Positions 1 to 6,731 of a DNA stretch of 11,454 nt are shown here, one piece after another. The notes beneath the pieces are model-generated. The model was not told the origin of the DNA, searched no databases, and worked only from the letters and a program-made list of their open reading frames with translations. The first letter of the stretch is position 1. Every line of letters begins with the position of its first letter. Origin of the DNA: Desulfobacterales bacterium (GTDB lineage Bacteria > Desulfobacterota > Desulfobacteria > Desulfobacterales > UBA11574); NCBI GenBank assembly GCA_012974475.1, contig JAAXQD010000192.1, positions 1 to 11,454 on the forward strand, read 5' to 3'. Both the position numbers and the translations under genes were made by a program.

Positions 1-508
1 GGCCATATTGAAACGCCTGGGGAGTCTGGGCAAGCCAAATATTCTCTCTGAAAAGTGTGGTGTCTATCAGGCCCGATTTGTTGACGCATTTTAAAGTATC
101 GCTGGCCGGGATGGCAAGGATGCAGGCGCCAAAATCTTTCGCCCCGAAGATACATGCAGTGAGTTTTTCAGGATGAATAAACGGACGCACGCCGTCATGA
201 ATGACAACCGTAGTTGTTTTTTTGTCGATGGCTTGAAGGCCGTTGTACACTGAATCCTGACGCTGAACACCGCCGGGGATAAGGTTAACTCTGGTTTTAA
301 GGTCGAGCAAGGAGACGATGTTGTTTTGGCAATAATCGATTTCATCTTCCGGAACGACAATAAAGATTTCATCGATCAAACTGCACGCATCAAAGGTCAT
401 TGCCGAATGGCCCAAAACAGGTCGTCCCGAAAGGTCCAGATACTGCTTGCGGATCCTGCCTTTCATCCTGACGCCTTTGCCTGCGGCAACAATAATTGCG
501 GAAACCAT
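1..508 (-). CDS. ispD: 2-C-methyl-D-erythritol 4-phosphate cytidylyltransferase, 3'-truncated by window edge
   Basis: The enzyme joins CTP and 2-C-methyl-D-erythritol 4-phosphate to give CDP-methylerythritol in the cytoplasmic MEP pathway of isoprenoid synthesis. I translated it by hand: 169 residues are visible of a family norm near 230, and the C-terminus lies beyond base 1. The nucleotide-binding start MVSAIIVAAGKGVRM is followed by KQYL at residues 21-24. Further family blocks are GGVQRQDSV (79-87), VIHDGVRPF (102-110), IPASDTLK (133-140) and LAQTPQAF (159-166), which fit IspD well. The ATG at 508 gives the canonical short lead before the glycine-rich loop, but the ribosome site (a GAGAG run) is weak. 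It lies 74 nt after the HPr-fusion gene and is probably co-transcribed with it. Nothing looks broken in the visible part. Confidence 0.95.
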   Translation of the reverse strand, partial: MVSAIIVAAGKGVRMKGRIRKQYLDLSGRPVLGHSAMTFDACSLIDEIFIVVPEDEIDYCQNNIVSLLDLKTRVNLIPGGVQRQDSVYNGLQAIDKKTTTVVIHDGVRPFIHPEKLTACIFGAKDFGACILAIPASDTLKCVNKSGLIDTTLFRENIWLAQTPQAFQYG

Positions 509-531
509 CTGAGTCTCTCAGGGAAAGTGTG

Positions 532-551
532 AAGTGATCTAAAGTGATCTA
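532..551. repeat. Perfect tandem duplication of a 10-mer
   Basis: AAGTGATCTA occurs twice head to tail (532-541 and 542-551) in the 74-nt gap between the HPr-fusion gene and ispD. It could be a slippage product or a small binding site placed before ispD. The sequence alone does not decide, and chance is possible in an AT-rich gap. Confidence 0.5.
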
Positions 552-582
552 AAATGCCTAAAGTTAAGGTATTCTGCTGTTT

Positions 583-1893
583 CTATTTGAGGTAGTTCAG
601 TTCCTTGGGGAGCGGAATACCTTTGCCCATGGTGTCCTCACCGTAATTGACACTGGCCAGGATTTCAATATCCTTTAAGGCACGAACGTCGCCTTCAAAG
701 ACAACTTCGGTGATGTTCTCCTTCTGGATTTTCCCCCCGGCCCATTGGATATCGAGCACGCTGCTTGCATCAAATCTATCTTTGCCGACACAGAGTTCTA
801 CTTGCCCCCCGTAATGCTGGACGATCTTGGCAACCAAAAGGCTGGGTCTACTATGAAAACCAAGCTTTACAGGTACGCCCACTTTTATGGAAGAACGCTC
901 AATATTCTCATTCAGTATCTCCTGGGCCAATTCTTTACCTGTCGTAAGGAAATGGCAGATATAGTAAAGGCCGTAATTAACGGTACGATCAAGAAGCTCT
1001 TCAGGATCGATCAACGATGATAATCGATCCTGAACTTTTTTATAAATACTTTTGTATCCTGCCTTGTGAAGGTGCCGTTCATAAAAATGAAGCAGCCTGC
1101 CGATCATTTGAAGAAGATGAAATACGACCGAAAAAAAGCCGCGAAGTTCTTTAAGTTTCCGATTGCCGTACCTGTATGCGCCATGAATGACATACGTATC
1201 AAAAGAAGACTGAAGATTGTGTACGAGCATTTCAAAACGTCTCATCTCCACTTCATTGACCTTTTCCGGTACAATCTTCAACATTTCTTCAAATTTATAA
1301 GGCTCATAAAATCCGATAGGATCAAAATTTGCGGCGATGCTTAAAAATTCACTGGCAATATTCACAATGCTCTTCTTCTGTTGATCCTTGTCTATATCGT
1401 CAATATCATATTCGAGCATCTCTCCGGTTATAATCCCGGGGAATTCATCCATTTCATAATTTTTTTCAGGTAAAGGGATATTAAGCCTTTTGGCTTCTTC
1501 AAGAATAACCGGTGCCAATTTTCTGAGAGATTTTCGAAAAAAATAAAGGGTAGCAGTCCCTTCTTTCTCGAATGTCCTCGTATCCGGGAGTTCATAGAAA
1601 TCGAGGCGATTTAAAATATGGGTTTGTGAATAGCCTCCCAGGCTCAAATGCCTGACAGTGGCTGAAAGCTCCCTGTAAAAGTACCAGTTTTTACTATTTT
1701 TTGAGCCATGAAAATCGAGGAAGTCTTCGAGGACCTGGGAAGTCCCGATGAGCTTTGAGAAGAGAACCTTGGTAAAAAGATATCTTGAGGAATCAAAATT
1801 AGAGATATATATAAAGCATTTTAGGTAATCGTGAGAAAATATTCTAACCTTTTCTGCAAAAGAGATGTCGCAAACGGTTTTTTGGAATTTCAT
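583..1893 (-). CDS. Large protein with C-terminal HPr-family phosphocarrier domain
   Basis: The protein has 436 residues. Residues about 335-425 form an HPr domain: GFHSRPS carries the phospho-acceptor histidine (H347) with the usual HxRP (R349, P350). DASSVLDI places a serine at 378, exactly 31 residues after the histidine, as for His15 and Ser46 of stand-alone HPr. It therefore probably accepts phosphate from enzyme I and could also be serine-phosphorylated; both are inferences. Residues 1-334 look mostly helical, with no signal peptide or clear membrane span, and I do not recognise them. Free HPr is about 85-90 residues, so this is a fusion or a specialised regulator rather than ordinary ptsH. 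The ATG at 1893 is chosen because an in-frame TAG lies six bases upstream; an AAGGAG ribosome site is 12 nt away. Neighbours are rnpB upstream and ispD downstream, and no other PTS gene is in view. Confidence 0.85.
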   Translation of the reverse strand: MKFQKTVCDISFAEKVRIFSHDYLKCFIYISNFDSSRYLFTKVLFSKLIGTSQVLEDFLDFHGSKNSKNWYFYRELSATVRHLSLGGYSQTHILNRLDFYELPDTRTFEKEGTATLYFFRKSLRKLAPVILEEAKRLNIPLPEKNYEMDEFPGIITGEMLEYDIDDIDKDQQKKSIVNIASEFLSIAANFDPIGFYEPYKFEEMLKIVPEKVNEVEMRRFEMLVHNLQSSFDTYVIHGAYRYGNRKLKELRGFFSVVFHLLQMIGRLLHFYERHLHKAGYKSIYKKVQDRLSSLIDPEELLDRTVNYGLYYICHFLTTGKELAQEILNENIERSSIKVGVPVKLGFHSRPSLLVAKIVQHYGGQVELCVGKDRFDASSVLDIQWAGGKIQKENITEVVFEGDVRALKDIEILASVNYGEDTMGKGIPLPKELNYLK

Positions 1894-1980
1894 TATCTAC
1901 ATCATCTCCTTCTGGGTTCAAGAAACCGCCGTGTGAAGGTTTATTAGGCAATGGCCTCATAAAGCCTGTAAAATTTGATA

Positions 1981-2361
1981 CGGTCCGAGCCGTCCGTAAG
2001 CCGAATTTTGTAACCGGATAAGGTTGCCCTCAACCGGGTGACGATCATTCATCTATGAATGCCGGTTGCCCGGCACCTCTTGCGACCTACCCGGGAGCTT
2101 GAACGGGCCATTCTCAAACACTCCCCTATTTGGTCTTGCACCGGGTGGGGTTTACAAAGCTTCTCCGGTCACCCGAAGAACTGGTGCGCTCTTACCGCAC
2201 CTTTTCACCCTTACCCTGCTGAATGCAGGGCGGTATACTTTCTGTTGCACTTTCCTTCACGTTACCGTGACTCCACGTTATGGAGCACCCTGCCCTATGG
2301 TGTTCGGACTTTCCTCTGGGCCACTGATTGGATCCAGCGATCGTCTGGACGACTCGGACCG
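1981..2361 (-). ncRNA. rnpB: RNase P RNA (M1 RNA, bacterial class A)
   Basis: This is the catalytic RNA that removes 5' leaders from pre-tRNAs together with RnpA protein. On the minus strand the universally conserved segments appear in order: AGAGGAAAGTCCGAAC near the 5' end, the ACAGAAA block, GGTAAGGGTGAAA, GGTAAGAGCGCACC, and the 3' block TGAATGATCGTC followed by ACAAAATTCGGCTTA. The ends are set by the terminal P1 helix: positions 2361-2347 pair with 1995-1981 over 15 bp, with one G.U pair. The length of about 381 nt suits the class. It begins only 34 nt after the zinc-ribbon gene. A CATAAT hexamer at 2364-2369 could be a -10 box, but I see no good -35 partner, so read-through plus processing is equally possible. 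No clear intrinsic terminator follows it. Confidence 0.97.
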
Positions 2362-2395
2362 TAATTATGAGTCTTTACCCCTAATTGAGCGAAAG

Positions 2396-3103
2396 TTAGG
2401 GTTTAATATATATAATCCTCTGACAGTTGGGGCAAAACCTCAGACTGTCACAGCGAAAAAGTTCGTTATACAATTGTGGAGGTATATTAACATTGCATCC
2501 ATGACATACAGCATCCTTTACGAGAACTACTGCAAGTCCACCTGGGCTCTGTTCTTTTATGATCAAGTATCTTTTCAGCAATTCAGGATCAATCAATCTG
2601 GAGACTTCCGCGCCTTCCATGTCGAGTTCAGCAAGCCTTTTCTTTCTGGCTTCCGCGTTCTGTTTGATGCTTTCTTTTTCACTTTTTGCATCCTCAAAAA
2701 TATTTATATATTCATCCTTTTTCGTCGTGATTATCTTCTCTGTTATATCCATTCGGTCCAGGAAATCTATCATTTCATCTTCAATTTCCGAATTCTTTCC
2801 CCTTACATCCTCGATCTCTTTCAACAACGCCTGGTATTCCTTGTTGTTCTTTACAGATCTTAGTTTAGCCTGGATCTTCTGTTCTTTTTCAAGGTTTAAT
2901 TGTATATCAGATTCATGGTCTCGATACTGTTTTTTCAGCTCATTGATAATGCGTTCTTGCGTTTCGATGGTTTGTTCAAAAATCTTGACTCCGGAATCAA
3001 GATCATCAAGCATTTTAGACACATCATTTAATGCCGATTTAATCCGGACGGTTTCCGTCTCGATTTGTTGTAGTTTTACAAGATCTTCTATCTGTTCTCT
3101 CAT
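2396..3103 (-). CDS. Coiled-coil protein with C4-type zinc ribbon (DUF164/CdsZ-like family)
   Basis: Of 235 residues, about 1-165 are charged heptad-rich sequence predicted to form an antiparallel coiled coil, with the family signature VKNNKEYQALLKEI at 84-97. The C-terminal domain holds CHGC (C200, C203) and CPNC (C224, C227), a four-cysteine zinc ribbon; C218 is an extra cysteine. The family includes Helicobacter HP0958 (FlgZ), linked to RpoN stability and flagellar mRNA, and chlamydial CdsZ. The role in this organism cannot be assigned from sequence. Genes of this family often sit beside nif3-type genes, as here, though the two are 233 nt apart with a palindromic element between them. The start ATG at 3103 has only a weak ribosome site (GGA about 11 nt upstream). 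The stop codon lies inside a small inverted repeat, CCCTAA/TTAGGG (2379-2384 and 2396-2401), just before rnpB; that hairpin has no U-tract on this strand. Confidence 0.88.
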   Translation of the reverse strand: MREQIEDLVKLQQIETETVRIKSALNDVSKMLDDLDSGVKIFEQTIETQERIINELKKQYRDHESDIQLNLEKEQKIQAKLRSVKNNKEYQALLKEIEDVRGKNSEIEDEMIDFLDRMDITEKIITTKKDEYINIFEDAKSEKESIKQNAEARKKRLAELDMEGAEVSRLIDPELLKRYLIIKEQSPGGLAVVLVKDAVCHGCNVNIPPQLYNELFRCDSLRFCPNCQRIIYIKP

Positions 3104-3196
3104 ATCGCTTTATCCATTTAATTTAATTAATCAATTGGAAAACCATCGAACGTATCATGCCGTAACGGCTGTTTTGTCCAAGCATTGCTATAAACC

Positions 3197-3328
3197 ATCT
3201 CAAAAATGCATCTAACGCCCAATGGCTTCGTTCCATGCCTCCTTAAAACGCTCACATATTATAAGGTATGCTGCGCTTTTTCGTCGGCCTGCGCCTTACC
3301 CTTGAGCGTAATCCACTATTTTTGAGAT
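3197..3328. repeat. Nested imperfect palindromic element with 11-bp terminal inverted repeats (MITE-like or extragenic repeat)
   Basis: A perfect 11-bp inverted repeat, ATCTCAAAAAT (3197-3207) and ATTTTTGAGAT (3318-3328), brackets 110 bp. Inside it is a second perfect pair, ACGCTCA (3248-3254) and TGAGCGT (3303-3309), and within that a partial GCGC-centred pairing around 3264-3300. The element fills most of the 233-nt gap between the nif3-like and zinc-ribbon genes and begins eight bases beyond the nif3 stop codon. The nested architecture suggests a transposase-less mobile element or an interspersed RNA-folding repeat. No transposase, and no obvious target-site duplication, is visible. Whether it recurs in the genome cannot be told from this window. 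Confidence 0.6.
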
Positions 3329-3336
3329 AGCTTCTA

Positions 3337-4455
3337 TTATAATATGAAAAAAGGGTCCTTTTCAAGTCTATATGCTTCAATTGTTACTTCAATTCCGGTT
3401 TCCGGCAAAACTTTTTTCAGCCGATTTGCAAGCACATCAACGATGAGATGCTCTGACGCAAAATGCCCGATGTCGATAAGTCCTAAGTTTGCTGCTTCTA
3501 TGGTTCTTGCCGCATGATACCCTAAATCTCCGCTAATAAAAACGTGTGCTTCAGACGCAATAAAGTCGTTCAGCAAGCTGGAACCGCTGCCGGTACACAC
3601 AGCTGCTGTTTTTACTTCCAATTCGTGGTTCCCGGCGACTTTTACGGAATTAAGGCCCAATTTCTTCTTGATGGACAACGCAAAAGAATGGAGGTCCATT
3701 TTTTTATCAAGCACGCCGATGCGTCCGGTACCGTGCCTGTTTTCAGCTGTAAGTAGCGGATAAATATCGTAGGCCATAGTTTCATAAGGATGGTGTTCCC
3801 GAACATGTTCAACAATTCGACTTAAATCATTTTTTCGAACAAGTGTTTCGATTCGCACCTCATCCACATAGGAAATTTCACCAGTTTTGCCGGAGAAGGG
3901 CTTTGATGAAGTTTCCGGCTTAAAAGTGCCTTTACCTTTGCTTCTGAACGAGCAGCAGGTATAGGAGCCGATTTCACCGGCATTGGTATCAAAAAGTGCC
4001 CCCAAAATGACCTTCTCATGTTCCAGCGGGACATACACAACCAGTTTATACGTTTCATTTTTTTCAATATTTCTAAGAACCTTTAGGTCATTGAGCCCGA
4101 TCCGGCGTGCCAAGGCGTCGTTTAGCCCATCGGTTGCATTGTCAAAATTGGTATGGGCTGAAAATATTGCCATCTGGGCCTGAATTGCCGTTTGAATGAT
4201 GGATCCTTCCGGCGTGTCAAGCTGGATAGATCTTAAAGGATGAAATATCAGGGGGTGGTGTGTGATTAAAAGGTCGACACCGTTTCTACATGCATCACCC
4301 ACCACCTGAGGTGTAGGGTCCAGAGCAACCCAGATGGTTCGGACCGGCCAGTTCTTTTGTCCAACCTGCAGTCCCACATTGTCCCATTCTTCTGCCAACC
4401 AGCCTGGTGCGATAATTTCCATTGCCTGGATGACATCAGCGATCGTAGCTTCCAT
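3337..4455 (-). CDS. Nif3/DUF34 family dinuclear-metal hexameric protein (YbgI/YqfO type, with inserted domain)
   Basis: The 372-residue length is that of the long YqfO-type members, which carry an inserted PII/CutA-like domain (here about 130-240) between two Nif3 halves. Metal-site residues are visible: ITHHP gives H66 and H67, AHTNFDNATDGLND gives H101 and D105, and GHFASEH gives H331 and E335. The N-terminal EEWDNVGLQVG (22-32) is also typical. Members form toroidal hexamers with two metal ions per subunit. Databases often label them GTP cyclohydrolase I type 2 homologue, but the physiological substrate is not settled, so I give no reaction. The start ATG at 4455 opens directly into the conserved N-terminus; the ribosome site (GAGTGGG, about 9 nt upstream) is poor. 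It is isolated upstream by a strong terminator and probably has its own promoter in 4456-4541, where I see no convincing boxes. Confidence 0.92.
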   Translation of the reverse strand: MEATIADVIQAMEIIAPGWLAEEWDNVGLQVGQKNWPVRTIWVALDPTPQVVGDACRNGVDLLITHHPLIFHPLRSIQLDTPEGSIIQTAIQAQMAIFSAHTNFDNATDGLNDALARRIGLNDLKVLRNIEKNETYKLVVYVPLEHEKVILGALFDTNAGEIGSYTCCSFRSKGKGTFKPETSSKPFSGKTGEISYVDEVRIETLVRKNDLSRIVEHVREHHPYETMAYDIYPLLTAENRHGTGRIGVLDKKMDLHSFALSIKKKLGLNSVKVAGNHELEVKTAAVCTGSGSSLLNDFIASEAHVFISGDLGYHAARTIEAANLGLIDIGHFASEHLIVDVLANRLKKVLPETGIEVTIEAYRLEKDPFFIL

Positions 4456-4541
4456 GATAATTTACCCACTCATTTCGATGAAATAAAACCTAAATTTTGT
4501 TTATGCAAGATTCGGATAAATATCGATCATTCGTATTTCGC

Positions 4542-4585
4542 AAAAAAGGCGTGGTTATTTTTATAACCACGCCTTAACTTTTTTT
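4542..4585. terminator. Bidirectional intrinsic terminator, 13-bp perfect stem
   Basis: AAGGCGTGGTTAT (4546-4558) and ATAACCACGCCTT (4563-4575) form a perfect 13-bp stem with a 4-nt loop. On the minus strand it runs into six U residues (4547-4542), so it should end the dnaG-rpoD and tRNA transcripts before the nif3-like gene. The plus strand also has a T-tract after the stem (4579-4585), but no plus-strand gene needs it. Confidence 0.88.
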
Positions 4586-4626
4586 ATAATTTTTAATTCC
4601 CACATCTCATGAATGATACCGTAAGG

Positions 4627-4654
4627 AATATAACAGATTAAGGGGCAGGATCAA
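4627..4654 (-). promoter_or_regulatory. Possible sigma-70 promoter facing the 4542 terminator
   Basis: TTGATC (4649-4654), a 16-nt spacer and TATATT (4627-4632) make a plausible promoter. Transcription would start near 4620 and meet the intrinsic terminator at 4542, giving an RNA of about 80 nt with no credible ORF. It may instead be a chance match in AT-rich spacer. Confidence 0.3.
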
Positions 4655-4750
4655 CACGTCTTGCAGGTCTATAGAATACTCAAAACCATATTATATACTC
4701 ACAAGAAGGTGCTAAGCGGGTGGACCTGCTCCTCATCGTCGACAAACTGA

Positions 4751-4826
4751 TGGTGGGCCCACCTGGAATCGAACCAGGGACCGACCGGTTATGAGCCGGT
4801 GGCTCTGCCAGCTGAGCTATGGGCCC
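4751..4826 (-). tRNA. tRNA with CAU anticodon, probably tRNA-Ile2 (lysidine type), possibly elongator tRNA-Met
   Basis: The 76-nt gene has a 7-bp acceptor stem (GGGCCCA with TGGGCCC), a normal D-arm, anticodon stem ACCGG/CCGGT with loop CTCATAA, T-loop TTCGATT, and an encoded 3' CCA (4753-4751). The anticodon is CAT. A fully paired first acceptor base pair and no G-C triplets at the base of the anticodon stem argue against the initiator tRNA. The loop CTCATAA on a GC-rich stem and the GGGCCC acceptor resemble tRNA-Ile2, whose C34 is converted to lysidine by TilS to read AUA, but elongator Met cannot be excluded by eye. It lies 102 nt after rpoD and has its own promoter. Confidence 0.95.
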
Positions 4827-4846
4827 AAAAATCAATGCAAGAGTAG

Positions 4847-4877
4847 ATTACCTACCCCCCTAAATTTATTTTGTCAA
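4847..4877 (-). promoter_or_regulatory. Sigma-70 promoter for the CAU-anticodon tRNA
   Basis: A perfect -35 box TTGACA (4872-4877) is followed by a -10 candidate GGTAAT (4847-4852, spacer 19) or the weaker TAGGTA (4849-4854, spacer 17). A start 6-8 nt downstream would leave a leader of roughly 12-15 nt before the tRNA at 4826, suitable for RNase P removal. Confidence 0.55.
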
Positions 4878-4904
4878 GCTCTTATCGATAGCACTAAAGC
4901 GACA

Positions 4905-4928
4905 TTTTCGCAATGCAACATTGCAAAA
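4905..4928. repeat. Hairpin immediately after the rpoD stop codon
   Basis: GCAATG (4910-4915) and CATTGC (4919-4924) form a 6-bp stem with a 3-nt loop, extended by TTTT/AAAA pairing across one bulged base. It abuts the rpoD stop but has no U-tract, so it is a poor intrinsic terminator. It may protect the 3' end or be incidental. Confidence 0.4.
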
Positions 4929-6692
4929 TCATTGTGTCTGTTCGATAAAACTTTTCAGTTTGCGGCTTCTGGTGGGGTGTCTAAGTTTTCTCAAAGCCTT
5001 TGCTTCTATCTGCCGGATCCTTTCGCGGGTTACCGTAAAATCCTGCCCGACCTCTTCGAGGGTATGGTCAGCCTTTTCGCCGATTCCAAACCGCATGCGC
5101 AATACCTTCTCCTCGCGTGGCGTCAATGTTGCAAGAACCTTTCGGGTCTGTTCGGCAAGATTAAGACTTACAGCAGCATCTGAAGGTAACATAAATTTCT
5201 TATCTTCTATGAAATCACCTAAGTGGCTATCCTCTTCTTCCCCGATAGGGGTCTCCAAAGAAATAGGTTCTCTTGCAATTTTTAAAACTTTGCGCACCTT
5301 GCCCAAAGGGACCTCCATTTTTTCAGCGATTTCCTCAGGCGTCGGCTCTCGTCCAAGCTCCTGTACAAGGTACCTGGATGTGCGAATGAGCTTATTGATG
5401 GTTTCGATCATATGAACGGGAATTCGAATGGTCCTTGCCTGATCTGCAATGGCTCTTGTAATGGCCTGTCGTATCCACCATGTGGCATACGTGCTGAATT
5501 TATATCCACGCCGATATTCAAATTTGTCGACCGCCTTCATAAGGCCGATATTCCCTTCCTGTATCAAATCTAGAAATTGGAGCCCCCTGTTGGTATATTT
5601 TTTGGCGATACTGACCACAAGGCGCAAATTGGCCTTGGTCAGTTCACCTTTGGCAATTTTTGCGACATATCGCCCCTCATCAACATTGGACATAATCCTT
5701 TTTAAAGAGCGACTTCTGACCTTAATAGCATATTCTTGTTCTGCAATCTGATCTTTGATTCTCTTGAACTCGGTAAAAAGCAGATCGATCTCCTCTTTTT
5801 TCAGATCACAACGGAGACTGATCCATGCAGAGAACTTTTTTTTGGTTGTGAGATTGGCACGAAGATCTTTAACGGATGTGCTCAGCTTATCCGCGCACAT
5901 CAGTATCATTTTATTTCTGGAGTCGAACCATTCGATATGTTCTCTGATCAGTTTCTCAATTTTATCCAACACGACATTTTCAAAACGCCAATCTTTGAGC
6001 AGTTCGAAAATCTTTTTGTTTCTTCGAGTGACACATCTTCGGATACGGCGCTGTTCATCGGAATCGAGATTGGATGAAAAAATTTTCTCTCTGAAAACCT
6101 GGTTTTCTTCATGAACCGACTGAATCGCATTAATTGTTTTTAATAAATTGTCGATCTGGAGCGCTTCGTCAACATAGGTGTCCTCATCGTCCATTTCCCG
6201 GACATCTCTTAACACCTGCTTCAGTCGCAATTCCCGGTTTTCTATTTTATTCCCAAGCTCCAAAATCCAATTTACACCAATGGTAGTGTCTATTAACGCC
6301 CTTAAAACTTCCCGTTCACCGGCTTCAATCTCTTTGGCGATGACAACCTCACCTTCTCTGCTTAGCAGGGTCACCAATCCCATCTCTCGCAAATACATTT
6401 TAACGGGGTCCGTTACCGACCCAAAATCAGGGCCGGACGTGTCTGAAAGTTTCATCTTTTTTACGGCGGGCAGCTTATTCTTTTTCTCGTCGATGATTTC
6501 AATATTGAGTTCGTTAAACATTATGAGCGTTTCATCAATTTGCTCCAGTGAAAACATTTTCTCAGGAAGTGCCTTGTTAATTTCACCATACGTTAAAAAC
6601 CCCCTTTTTTTTCCTTTTGAAATCAGCTTCTTCAGAATTTTTGGGGCGATATTTTTAGTTTTTTTAGTTTTTTTAGCGGCTTTTTTTGCCAT
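4929..6692 (-). CDS. rpoD: RNA polymerase primary sigma factor (sigma-70)
   Basis: It directs RNA polymerase to housekeeping promoters. The 587-residue protein has all group 1 regions: a short lysine-rich region 1.1 (1-90), region 1.2 with TDPVKMYLREMG (94-105), a non-conserved spacer (about 130-345), then region 2 from AKGELTKANLRLVV (347). Core binding is marked by LDLIQEGNIGLMKAVDKFEY and -10 recognition by TYATWWIRQAITRAIADQAR (401-420). Region 3 is about 429-505, and region 4.2 carries the -35 helix-turn-helix TLEEVGQDFTVTRERIRQIE (545-564). Its presence fits the TTGACA/TATAAT-like boxes seen here. The N-terminus has a Lys/Ala/Thr-rich low-complexity tract matching an A-rich coding stretch. 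The ATG at 6692 is supported by a strong AAGGGAGG ribosome site. It starts 39 nt after dnaG and surely shares its transcript; rpsU, often part of this operon elsewhere, is absent. Confidence 0.98.
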   Translation of the reverse strand: MAKKAAKKTKKTKNIAPKILKKLISKGKKRGFLTYGEINKALPEKMFSLEQIDETLIMFNELNIEIIDEKKNKLPAVKKMKLSDTSGPDFGSVTDPVKMYLREMGLVTLLSREGEVVIAKEIEAGEREVLRALIDTTIGVNWILELGNKIENRELRLKQVLRDVREMDDEDTYVDEALQIDNLLKTINAIQSVHEENQVFREKIFSSNLDSDEQRRIRRCVTRRNKKIFELLKDWRFENVVLDKIEKLIREHIEWFDSRNKMILMCADKLSTSVKDLRANLTTKKKFSAWISLRCDLKKEEIDLLFTEFKRIKDQIAEQEYAIKVRSRSLKRIMSNVDEGRYVAKIAKGELTKANLRLVVSIAKKYTNRGLQFLDLIQEGNIGLMKAVDKFEYRRGYKFSTYATWWIRQAITRAIADQARTIRIPVHMIETINKLIRTSRYLVQELGREPTPEEIAEKMEVPLGKVRKVLKIAREPISLETPIGEEEDSHLGDFIEDKKFMLPSDAAVSLNLAEQTRKVLATLTPREEKVLRMRFGIGEKADHTLEEVGQDFTVTRERIRQIEAKALRKLRHPTRSRKLKSFIEQTQ

Positions 6693-6731
6693 AAAGCTGA
6701 GCCTCCCTTAAACGCCAATGAGTTACTTTTT

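Noticed and set aside
1894..1980. Search for an rnpB terminator in the 87-nt gap
   Set aside because: Only a 5-bp AAACC/GGTTT pairing is visible, without a U-run. This is too weak to call.
2379..2401. CCCTAA/TTAGGG hairpin as a terminator between the zinc-ribbon gene and rnpB
   Set aside because: The stem is only 6 bp with an 11-nt loop, and no U-tract follows on the minus strand. It overlaps the stop codon, so it is not called as a terminator.
2066..2863. 265-codon open frame on the plus strand
   Set aside because: It runs antisense through the RNase P RNA and the end of the zinc-ribbon gene. Both of those are strongly supported, and the translated sequence shows no family motif.
3159..3169. 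GCCGTAACGGC palindrome upstream of the zinc-ribbon gene
   Set aside because: It is a short isolated palindrome with no second copy or adjoining promoter boxes, so chance is the simplest explanation.
2559..3215. 218-codon Ser/Phe/Ile-rich plus-strand frame resembling a membrane protein
   Set aside because: It is the mirror of the Glu/Lys-rich coiled-coil gene on the other strand. Such antisense frames are typically Ser/Phe-rich by composition alone.
6178..6711. 177-codon plus-strand frame with a hydrophobic end
   Set aside because: It is antisense to the rpoD N-terminal half. Its hydrophobic Phe/Leu tail comes from the Lys codons of RpoD read backwards.
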